NCBI GenBank assembly: GCA_964588695.1
Contig: CAZPQK010000006.1
Location: 186,001 to 250,000, forward strand
Origin: CAZPQK01 sp964588695
Lineage (GTDB): Bacteria > Krumholzibacteriota > Krumholzibacteriia > WVZY01 > JAKEHA01
Direction: 5' to 3'
DNA: 64,000 bases
The notes under the pieces: model-generated
Seen by the model: only the letters and a program-made list of their open reading frames with translations
Told to the model about the DNA's origin: nothing
The model's database searches: none
Translations under genes and position numbers: made by a program
In this document: piece after piece, positions 8,493-14,470 of the stretch
Layout: each line of letters starts with the position of its first letter
Position numbering within the stretch: position 1 is the stretch's first letter

Positions 8493-8800
8493 TCTCTTTG
8501 CCTGACAACAACACCCTCCGGGGCGTGGACGACGTGACATCTCCAACTACTAGCGTGCCTGATCCAGTGCGCCGGTGGTGATCCCTCCCATACTAGTCGA
8601 TTAATCACAAGCCTAATGCTCAGTGGCGTTTCCAGTTACGGGGGAGCCAGTCGGGGGGAGCAATGTCAAAAATAGTACCAGATTTTGGGCGATCATAAGT
8701 CTGTCATGTGTGGGGTTCTCGGTACCATTCGCCGAGTGTTAGGATTGAACCGGGGCTGAAACTCGGGCCATACCGAAAGCAGCCCGCCACAGGTAAGAAC
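8493..8800. other. Intergenic stretch in island, nothing recognised
   Basis: No coding frame with a start and ribosome site, no RNA fold and no repeat is seen between the tRNA and the WYL-like gene. It presumably holds that gene's promoter. Confidence 0.4.
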
Positions 8801-9103
8801 ATGGAATCTGTAGTATGTGATGCCATAAAAACAAGAAAGCTCCTGAGCTTTGGCTACGGTGGCACCGAGAGATTGGTCGAGCCGTATGTCCACGGTGTAA
8901 CGGCGCGGGGCAAAGAAGTGATCCACGGCTTCCAACGCGAGGGTGGAAGCAAAAGTGGGCGAGAAGTAGGGTGGAAGTTATTCGTCGTTGCCAATACTAG
9001 GAATCTCCGTGTCACAGATGTCGAGTTTCGGGGGCTTCGAGACGATTTTCGGTCGGATGGGACTTACATCGAGTCGATTCACTGTATTGTTAGCGAAGAA
9101 TGA
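8801..9103 (+). CDS. Small WYL-like domain protein
   Basis: A 100-residue protein whose pattern (AIKTRKLLSFGYGGTERLVE, PYVHGVTARGKEVIHGFQ, GWKLFVV) matches the ligand-sensing WYL-type fold found as a stand-alone small protein in defence islands. It lacks the usual DNA-binding helix-turn-helix. The ATG at 8801 is chosen because homology begins there and AGGT lies 10 nt upstream; an open frame continues to 8708 without conserved sequence. It sits 57 bp before the methylase on the same strand, so it may be a regulator or accessory factor of the restriction-modification set (inference). Confidence 0.65.
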   Translation: MESVVCDAIKTRKLLSFGYGGTERLVEPYVHGVTARGKEVIHGFQREGGSKSGREVGWKLFVVANTRNLRVTDVEFRGLRDDFRSDGTYIESIHCIVSEE

Positions 9104-9123
9104 TCTCAGCTGAGAGATTTTGC

Positions 9124-9151
9124 TTGCCGTCCTGAAAACGCCGTGTATACT
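9124..9151 (+). promoter_or_regulatory. Candidate promoter of the cytosine methylase
   Basis: TTGCCG at 9124-9129, a 16-bp spacer, then TATACT at 9146-9151. The expected transcription start near 9158 would leave the ATG at 9161 almost leaderless, which fits the lack of a ribosome site. Confidence 0.45.
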
Positions 9152-9160
9152 ATGAGTCTC

Positions 9161-10360
9161 ATGCGTGCAATCGATCTTTTTTGTGGGTGCGGGGGAATCT
9201 CGTGCGGCCTTGAATGGGCTGGTATCGACGTTGTCGCCGGAGTCGATGTTGAGCCCAAGTATGCTATTACCTTCCAAGAGAATTTTCCATCAGCCAAGTT
9301 TCTTGACTGGGATCTGTCAGAGGTATCGCCGCAGGAGTTCATGAATGTCCTTGGTCTGCGCCCGGGAGATCTCGACCTCTTAGTGGGTGGCCCACCTTGC
9401 CAGGGTTTCTCGAAGAACGTACCGAGACGCAATAGGTTCATGGCTGATCCCAAGAACCAGATGGTTAGGGTGTTTCTCGAGTACTGCGAGGCCATCAATC
9501 CGAGCTACATCCTGATGGAGAACGTCGCGGAGATGAAGAACGGATTCGAGCAGCAGTATACCGTTGAGATACTAGAACGTCTCACAAATGACGGGTACGA
9601 GGTGACGCACGCAGTTCTCAACGCTGCCGATTACGCTGTCCCGCAACGAAGGAAAAGAGCGTTCTTTCTCGCCACCCGACTGCCGGGAAAGATTACGCTT
9701 CCCCCTGCAACGCATCATCCGCGTCCTGACGACGGCTCTCCTGCCAGTTTGTTTGAATCGAAACACCATGTCTCCGTATGGGAAGCTATAGGCGACCTAC
9801 CATCCCTTGGGAACGGAGAAGGCACGGAACCGTGCGACTACGACCGACCGCCAAAGTCCGAGTTTCAGAAACTGGTACGGCGGAAGACGCCTAAGGTCTG
9901 GAATCACATTGCTCGCGATTTGCGGCCTACTCAGCTAGAACGTATTTCGTCTCTGAAGCCCGGGCAGGGTCATAAGGACCTGCCAAAGCGGCTGCAAGTA
10001 AAAGGGGGATACAGTGGAGCCTACGGGCGGCTGACCAGAGACATGGTAGCCCCGACTATAACTCGCTGGGTCTTTCATCCGGGGTCTGGGCGATGGGGAC
10101 ACCCCGAGGACAAACGGCTGATCACAATGCGGGAAGCGGCCAGGATTCAAGGATTCCCGGATTGGTTCGTCTTTCACGGAAGTTACGTCGAGCAGGCAGG
10201 ACAGATTGGAAACGCAGTTCCACCGCTGTTGGCCCGCGCAATCGCGCGCCAGCTGGTGGAGCACTACGAACGCTCAACGAAGGCCAGAAGTTCCTCCAAG
10301 GGAATGCGGTCGTCGGCAGACGGCACGGGAAAAGTGATTGAGTGTTCCGACCCCGGTTGA
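9161..10360 (+). CDS. DNA (cytosine-5)-methyltransferase of a Type II R-M system
   Basis: A 399-residue C5-cytosine methylase that transfers methyl from SAM to C in a specific site and protects host DNA from the neighbouring nuclease. Visible motifs in order are motif I AIDLFCGCGG (residues 3-12), motif IV GGPPCQGFS with catalytic C80, motif VI MENV (E120), motif VIII QRRKRAFF, a target-recognition region, motif IX (REAARIQGFPD) and motif X (GNAVPPLLA). The ATG at 9161 matches the usual family start. ATG 9152 and GTG 9143 are also in frame but overlap the candidate -10 box. Its 3' end overlaps the convergent nuclease gene by 97 bp. The recognition sequence cannot be read from the protein. Confidence 0.92.
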   Translation: MRAIDLFCGCGGISCGLEWAGIDVVAGVDVEPKYAITFQENFPSAKFLDWDLSEVSPQEFMNVLGLRPGDLDLLVGGPPCQGFSKNVPRRNRFMADPKNQMVRVFLEYCEAINPSYILMENVAEMKNGFEQQYTVEILERLTNDGYEVTHAVLNAADYAVPQRRKRAFFLATRLPGKITLPPATHHPRPDDGSPASLFESKHHVSVWEAIGDLPSLGNGEGTEPCDYDRPPKSEFQKLVRRKTPKVWNHIARDLRPTQLERISSLKPGQGHKDLPKRLQVKGGYSGAYGRLTRDMVAPTITRWVFHPGSGRWGHPEDKRLITMREAARIQGFPDWFVFHGSYVEQAGQIGNAVPPLLARAIARQLVEHYERSTKARSSSKGMRSSADGTGKVIECSDPG

Positions 10361-10995
10361 GGCCACCAAGCATCTTCACCACTGAAGTGCAACTGATTCT
10401 CTCCGAGCCCGTGCCATGCCCACCACTTCTTGTCCGAGGCTTTGTGAATTCCATGCAACGCTGGTAGCTGCTCTTTCTTCTTCGTGTTCTTCGGTTTTGA
10501 CCAGTACCACTCAAAATCGGAAGGCTCAAACACGGTCGGAGCGTCACGTGTGCAGAGAGAGCGTTCGAAGTAGGTTACTTCACTACCCGGGAACACGAGC
10601 AGTCGGCTGTAAACAATCTCATCGAGTTGATACTTCTCCAAGCTCTCTTTCGCGTGGTTGTTGCAGAACGCCATGATCGAGTCACCCAGTCTTTGTAGCC
10701 CTTTAGCCCCTTTTCGCGACCCTTCGATCAGGCGATCCGCATTCGGAATCTTGGCTCGTTTCCATGTTACGGGCGTGGAGGCCTTCGTCGACTTTACCTG
10801 CCAACCTGCTTTTTCCTTTTGGTTTATCACATCGACGAAATCGTAGGTGTCAAGCACAACTCCGGAGCGGACTATGCTTAGCACGGCTTCCATCAACGCT
10901 CCGGGAATCACGTCTGATGAGAACGGAAGTCGCAAGTACCCGCCTAGAATCCGCTTGATGCGATCCAATTGATCGGATGAAGACAACTGTGTCAT
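10264..10995 (-). CDS. Probable Type II restriction endonuclease
   Basis: About 243 residues. Assigned mainly from context, between a C-protein and a C5 methylase. The sequence shows a possible PD-(D/E)xK core: an early Glu in GALMEAVLS (E36), then YDFVDV and GWQVKSTK, where the usual ExK is QVK. No closer family is recognised. The start is the ATG at 10993-10995, one base after the C-protein stop (TAGCATG), so the two are co-transcribed and coupled. The last 97 bp overlap the methylase gene tail to tail. The enzyme should cut unmethylated DNA at the methylase's site. The active-site reading is inference. Confidence 0.65.
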   Translation of the reverse strand: MTQLSSSDQLDRIKRILGGYLRLPFSSDVIPGALMEAVLSIVRSGVVLDTYDFVDVINQKEKAGWQVKSTKASTPVTWKRAKIPNADRLIEGSRKGAKGLQRLGDSIMAFCNNHAKESLEKYQLDEIVYSRLLVFPGSEVTYFERSLCTRDAPTVFEPSDFEWYWSKPKNTKKKEQLPALHGIHKASDKKWWAWHGLGENQLHFSGEDAWWPQPGSEHSITFPVPSADDRIPLEELLAFVERS

Positions 10996-10996
10996 G

Positions 10997-11209
10997 CTAT
11001 CTCGGAGTACGGAATAGCTCGGCGTATGAAACATCGAACGCAAGAGCTAGATCGGCTATAATAGTGACTGTCGGATTTCTGATCCCACGCTCGATGCCGC
11101 TGATATAGGTGCGATGAAGCCCACTCCTGTGTGCGAGTTCCTCTTGCGACCAGCCGCGTTTCTCACGGAGGCGTCGAACGTTGAAGCCAACGAGGTTTTT
11201 TACGTCCAT
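10997..11209 (-). CDS. XRE-family controller (C) protein of the R-M system
   Basis: A 70-residue helix-turn-helix protein covering almost only the HTH_3 domain: LREKRGWSQEELAHRSG, then HRTYISGIERGIRNPTV. The length and position, directly upstream of and coupled to the nuclease gene, are those of C-proteins that delay restriction until DNA is methylated. C-proteins bind palindromic C-boxes in their own promoter. Two such palindromes lie 23-50 bp upstream of the start. The ATG at 11207-11209 has no strong ribosome site, as is common for C-genes with short leaders. Confidence 0.88.
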   Translation of the reverse strand: MDVKNLVGFNVRRLREKRGWSQEELAHRSGLHRTYISGIERGIRNPTVTIIADLALAFDVSYAELFRTPR

Positions 11210-11232
11210 TGCCCTAGATGATCACAGAGCGC

Positions 11233-11245
11233 AGACCATTGGTCT
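11233..11245. promoter_or_regulatory. C-box-like operator 1
   Basis: A perfect palindrome, AGACCA-T-TGGTCT, just upstream of the C-protein gene; probable C-protein dimer site. Confidence 0.6.
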
Positions 11246-11248
11246 ACA

Positions 11249-11259
11249 GACTATGAGTC
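11249..11259. promoter_or_regulatory. C-box-like operator 2
   Basis: GACT-ATG-AGTC is a perfect palindrome of the GACT-N3-AGTC type known for C-boxes, centred 15 bp from operator 1. The tandem arrangement fits cooperative C-protein binding and autoregulation. Confidence 0.65.
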
Positions 11260-12324
11260 ACATTGGATAGGATCAGCCCACAGAGACGTAGAGCTCTTAT
11301 GTCTAGTATTAGGAGCTCTGTGGCCCGTTTCACTCGGCAACGTGCGCTCGCGCCAGACAGCGGTGGCAATGACCTTGCCGTCCTTGTTTCGCGTAGGGAA
11401 CAGCCACTCCGTGCCGGGGTAGGCTTGGTCCCCAATCGCTAGTGATTCCCGAACAAGCGCAACCATGTATTCCGACAACGGCAAGTCGAACGGTTCGCCG
11501 CGCTTCATTTTCGGGATCGATATCGCCTGGTCGTCCAGATGGAGCCATTCGCGCCGGAGGGAGACGAGCGTGCCCGGGCGGAGGCCGCTGAACAGGCCCA
11601 GCGTGTGCATGACGCGGCGTAGGGGATTGGGCAACGCCTGGACCTTTGCGTACCACTCGGGCAGTTCGTCGGGCAGCAGGACGCGCCCGGCCGAGCGGAC
11701 CTTGTTGAACGTCACGGCCTGGACGGGATTGCCAGGCAGCGCGTCCGGGTCGTCAACCACGCGCAACGCAAGGTTGTATGCGGCGCGGAACAGGCGCATG
11801 GTGTTATTGGCGACAGCCTTGCCGTGACGCGTTGATATCGTGCGGTGTTTCTCCCGCGCCATCGTGCGGGTAACTTCCGGTATCGGCAGCGTCTTCCAGT
11901 GCCGCAGGTAGCGGTCGACCTGCTTGAACATGTCGTCGATTGTCCGGTCCGCGCACTCGCGTGCACGCAGGTCGTTACCGTATTCCTCGAACATCTGCTC
12001 GACCGACCACGCTTCCGCACCCGACGCACGTGCAGTCGCGTTCGGGTCGATGCCGCGGCGAATTTCGTTGAGCACTTCGGTTGCCTTTATGCGCGCTTCG
12101 TATAGCTTGAGATCGTCCGTGGTGCCCAGCGTGCGGCGCACCGTCTTGACCTTGCGCCGTCGGCCGTATTCGCCGACCCACAGGTCGCGCTGCACCTTGT
12201 ACGACTTCGTGTGTTTGTGTACGGCGATCATCAAGCCGCGCACTTCCGTGTCGCGTACGACAATCGGTTTGCCGTCGTAAACAAGACGGCGAATGAATGC
12301 TTCGGTGAGTTTCGTTGGTGGCAT
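11251..12324 (-). CDS. Tyrosine recombinase (integrase), C-terminally truncated
   Basis: A phage/island-type integrase of 357 residues. The N-terminal part (1-90) resembles the arm-binding domain (TKLTEAFIRRL, VRGLMIAV); a SAM-like core-binding domain follows (about 105-195). The catalytic domain begins with GLFSGLRPGTLVSL (catalytic R249) and the beta-hairpin Lys region IPKMKRGEPFDL. The HxxR box, the second His/Trp and the nucleophilic Tyr are absent; the frame ends soon after LPSETGHRAP in unrelated sequence. No neighbouring frame holds the missing part. The start ATG at 12322-12324 has AAGGAG 8 nt upstream. It reads inward from the island's right end. It is probably inactive. Confidence 0.85.
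   Translation of the reverse strand: MPPTKLTEAFIRRLVYDGKPIVVRDTEVRGLMIAVHKHTKSYKVQRDLWVGEYGRRRKVKTVRRTLGTTDDLKLYEARIKATEVLNEIRRGIDPNATARASGAEAWSVEQMFEEYGNDLRARECADRTIDDMFKQVDRYLRHWKTLPIPEVTRTMAREKHRTISTRHGKAVANNTMRLFRAAYNLALRVVDDPDALPGNPVQAVTFNKVRSAGRVLLPDELPEWYAKVQALPNPLRRVMHTLGLFSGLRPGTLVSLRREWLHLDDQAISIPKMKRGEPFDLPLSEYMVALVRESLAIGDQAYPGTEWLFPTRNKDGKVIATAVWRERTLPSETGHRAPNTRHKSSTSLWADPIQCDS
11278..11323. repeat. Imperfect inverted repeat at the integrase/R-M junction
   Basis: CCACAGAG (11278-11285) pairs with CTCTGTGG (11316-11323), with an inner GAGCTC on each side. It covers the abnormal end of the integrase frame, so it may mark where the R-M cassette joined or serve as a transcription hairpin. 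Confidence 0.45.
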
Positions 12325-12339
12325 GCGTAGCACTCCTTA

Positions 12340-12380
12340 GCGAACCGTGTTACCTGCACTTGCGAACCGTTTGCGAACCG
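12340..12380 (+). repeat. Three direct GCGAACCG repeats upstream of integrase
   Basis: Copies at 12340-12347, 12362-12369 and 12373-12380 lie between the integrase start and the right attachment core. This is the expected place for arm-type sites. The same octamer occurs at 7579 near the other end. Confidence 0.55.
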
Positions 12381-12429
12381 CGGTACAATGGGTTGCTTGC
12401 GGGCTCGTGAGGTAATTATGCTCGTAAGT

Positions 12430-12454
12430 CCTTGAAAAACAAAGACTTTCAAGG
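12430..12454. repeat. 8-bp inverted repeat near attR
   Basis: CCTTGAAA and TTTCAAGG flank a 9-nt spacer, 36 bp inside the right core. Possible integrase, excisionase or host-factor site. Confidence 0.35.
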
Positions 12455-12489
12455 GTGCTTAGGGGGCTCCCGGGGGCTTGCGAGGGCTT

Positions 12490-12496
12490 CTTCTAA
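12490..12496 (+). repeat. Right attachment core (attR) CTTCTAA
   Basis: A direct repeat of 7498-7504, immediately before the tRNA 3' half. Confidence 0.75.
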
Positions 12497-12534
12497 TCTG
12501 CAGGTCCCAGGTTCGAATCCTGGCGGGGTCGCCA
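12497..12534 (+). pseudogene. 3' half of interrupted tRNA-Arg(TCT)
   Basis: It contains the anticodon 3' stem TCTGC (pairs with GCAGA at 7493-7497), T-arm CCAGG-TTCGAAT-CCTGG, acceptor CGGGGTC (pairs with GGCCCCG at 7466-7472, one G-U), discriminator G and CCA. No D-arm or acceptor 5' strand precedes it on the island side, so the tRNA is not rebuilt at this end. Confidence 0.85.
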
Positions 12535-12664
12535 TTCTCCACACTCGCCCATAAACCACACCCAGTTTTCCTCTAGTCGGGAACCAACGGCGTCGTCGCT
12601 ACGTTACCCATATATTGGCCCGTCTGACCGTCCCTGGTTCATAACAATAGTTAAGAGGTGTTCG

Positions 12665-13870
12665 ATGAAACGTCGCCACTGGATCAATTGCATCGTCGTG
12701 GCAATAGTCGCGGTTGTCGCGGGCAGTACAACCGCATGTCGCCAGTCCACTGCGGACCAGGCCGATATCGACGCGTTTGCGGCGGCCGTCGGTGATCTGG
12801 CCAAAGAAATCGGATTACCGGGTATGTCGGCCGCGATCGTAAGGGACGGAGAGATGGTTTGGTCGGCCGGGTACGGTCATGCCGATGTCGAGCGGAACAT
12901 TCTGGCACGCGCGGATACCCCGTACCGACTGGCGTCGCTTTCCAAGCCGTTCGCCGCGGTTATCCTGATGCAGTTGATGGAAGAGGGACGCGTGGAGCTG
13001 GATGGGCCGATGCGTGATTTCGCGGTTCATGCTTGGTTTGAACCCGGAGGCGGTTCTTGGGCGCATTATCCGTCTCGCTATGACGACGGCACTATTACCG
13101 TCCGACACATTCTGACGCACACCAGTCAGTCGGAGCCGCCTGGGTCGGCTTATGCTTACAGTGGAAACATCTTCGGCGACCTCACGTGGGTGATCGAAGA
13201 CGCAGCGGGTCAGTCGTATCCCGTTGCCGTCCGCGATCGGATCCTCAAGCCGTTGCAAATGAACCGCTCGTGTCCGGGGCAGCTTGCGCCGTGGTGCGAT
13301 GAAGTTGTCGGTGCACTCGCAAAACCTTACGACATTTCAAACGACTCATTGGTGGCAGGTACCTACCCCGGTTTCGGAGTCGATTCCGACGCTGACGTCA
13401 CTGCCTGGGGGCTTGACCCGGCCTATCGACTGCCCGCTACCACCCAGGACGCTCGGCGGAAAAGGCTTGGGAGTTCGTTTACGAGATTGTTCTCGTCGCA
13501 GTCGGCCGCGGGGATGATCTCGTCAGTTGAGGACCTGGCCAAGTTTGACATCGCGCTCGACGGAAACCGACTTGTGTCCAAGCAAAGTCGCGAACTGATG
13601 TTTACTGCAGCGCGCACACCGGATGGCGACGAGTTGCCGTACGGTCTCGGATGGTTCGTGGAGGACAACGACGGGACGAAGTTGGTCTGGCACTACGGCT
13701 GGTATCCGCCGACAGTTTCTGCACTCTACATAAAGGTCCCGTCGCGGCGCCTGTCGCTGATTCTGCTGTCCAACTGCGACGGGCTAAGCGCCGGGGTGTC
13801 CTGGTCGGCGCTCGGCGTCAAAGCCTCGCCGTTTGCGCGGCTCTTCCTGGAGCACTTCGCGGGCAACTAA
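12665..13870 (+). CDS. Beta-lactamase-fold serine hydrolase, exported
   Basis: A 401-residue penicillin-binding-protein/class C beta-lactamase-like hydrolase (Beta-lactamase family). A signal segment (about 7-22) ends in GSTTAC, a possible but imperfect lipobox. The catalytic SxxK is in RLASLSKPFA, the YxN-like motif in YAYSGN and the HxG in WHYGW near the end. Such proteins cleave D-Ala peptides, esters or beta-lactams in the periplasm; the specificity is not readable here. It starts 130 bp after the restored tRNA 3' end, outside the island. A second member of the family follows downstream with a MarR regulator. Confidence 0.85.
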   Translation: MKRRHWINCIVVAIVAVVAGSTTACRQSTADQADIDAFAAAVGDLAKEIGLPGMSAAIVRDGEMVWSAGYGHADVERNILARADTPYRLASLSKPFAAVILMQLMEEGRVELDGPMRDFAVHAWFEPGGGSWAHYPSRYDDGTITVRHILTHTSQSEPPGSAYAYSGNIFGDLTWVIEDAAGQSYPVAVRDRILKPLQMNRSCPGQLAPWCDEVVGALAKPYDISNDSLVAGTYPGFGVDSDADVTAWGLDPAYRLPATTQDARRKRLGSSFTRLFSSQSAAGMISSVEDLAKFDIALDGNRLVSKQSRELMFTAARTPDGDELPYGLGWFVEDNDGTKLVWHYGWYPPTVSALYIKVPSRRLSLILLSNCDGLSAGVSWSALGVKASPFARLFLEHFAGN

Positions 13871-13940
13871 GGGCAGGCAGGCCCTCGGCGCCTGTCGCGT
13901 TTGTGATCCGTCGATAAAAATTCTTGGAACCTCCCGGCGG

Positions 13941-13965
13941 TGATAGTTGTATCATACAACTATCA
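13941..13965. promoter_or_regulatory. Perfect 25-bp palindrome, probable MarR operator
   Basis: Two 12-nt arms, TGATAGTTGTAT and ATACAACTATCA, flank a central C. The right arm ends next to the AGGAGG of the marR-type gene, so bound repressor would block its own promoter or ribosome site. Confidence 0.8.
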
Positions 13966-13974
13966 GGAGGAGCC

Positions 13975-14469
13975 ATGTCCGCACGAACCACCGATATCGA
14001 TCTCGACCGCGACGCGGAAGAACTTCACGCCGCCGTCCGAAGCTTGCTGCGCATCTACCAATTCCGCGACCGGCAGCGGACCTGCTACCACGACATCTCG
14101 GTTACCCAATGCTACGCGCTAGAGGCCCTGCAGGGTGGCGCGTTGCGGTTACTGGAGATTGCCGAGGCGCTGAATCTGGAGAAAAGTTCGGCAAGTCGAA
14201 TGATCGACTCGCTGGAGGACAAGGGGTATGTGCGCCGGGCGGCCGATCCCAGCGACGGGCGCGCGAGTGTCATCGACATTACGCGGCGCGGGCAGGCGCT
14301 TCACGACAACATTGTGGCCGCGCTGGTTGACGAAAAGCGCGAACTACTCGCCGGGGTCGGCAAGGCGTCGCGACGGGCGGCGATTCGAATTATCAACGAA
14401 CTATCGCGCTCCGCTGCGGAGCGTTTTAGCGACGAGTGTGCGCTCACCGAATTCAAAGAAGGACGCTAG
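13975..14469 (+). CDS. MarR-family transcriptional regulator
   Basis: A 164-residue winged-helix regulator: VTQCYALEALQGG, recognition region LEIAEALNLEKSSASRMIDS, and wing EDKGYVRRAADPSDGRASVI. The ATG at 13975 is preceded by AGGAGG with good spacing; an open frame further upstream would cross the operator palindrome. The stop is followed after one base by the ATG of the next gene (TAGCATG), so regulator and hydrolase form a coupled operon. The perfect palindrome just upstream implies autorepression. MarR members usually respond to small aromatic ligands, oxidants or metals; a Cys-rich partner gene hints at a thiol or metal signal (inference). Confidence 0.9.
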   Translation: MSARTTDIDLDRDAEELHAAVRSLLRIYQFRDRQRTCYHDISVTQCYALEALQGGALRLLEIAEALNLEKSSASRMIDSLEDKGYVRRAADPSDGRASVIDITRRGQALHDNIVAALVDEKRELLAGVGKASRRAAIRIINELSRSAAERFSDECALTEFKEGR

Positions 14470-14470
14470 C

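Larger units (their letters stand above)
7505..12489. mobile_element. Genomic island inserted in tRNA-Arg anticodon loop
   Basis: About 5 kb of DNA separates the two halves of a tRNA-Arg(TCT) gene and is bounded by the 7-nt repeat CTTCTAA. Contents from left to right are a membrane protein gene, an intact tRNA-Arg(TCT), a WYL-like small gene, a cytosine methylase gene, a convergent nuclease/C-protein operon, and a tyrosine recombinase gene reading away from the right end. GCGAACCG repeats occur near both ends (7579, and three copies at 12340-12380), which ties both ends to one element. The integrase C-terminus is missing, so the island is probably no longer mobile. No replication, capsid or conjugation gene is present. 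Confidence 0.8.

Noticed and set aside
8693..8935. Minus-strand open frame between the island tRNA and the methylase
   Set aside because: It is antisense to the WYL-like gene and shows no ribosome site or recognisable pattern.
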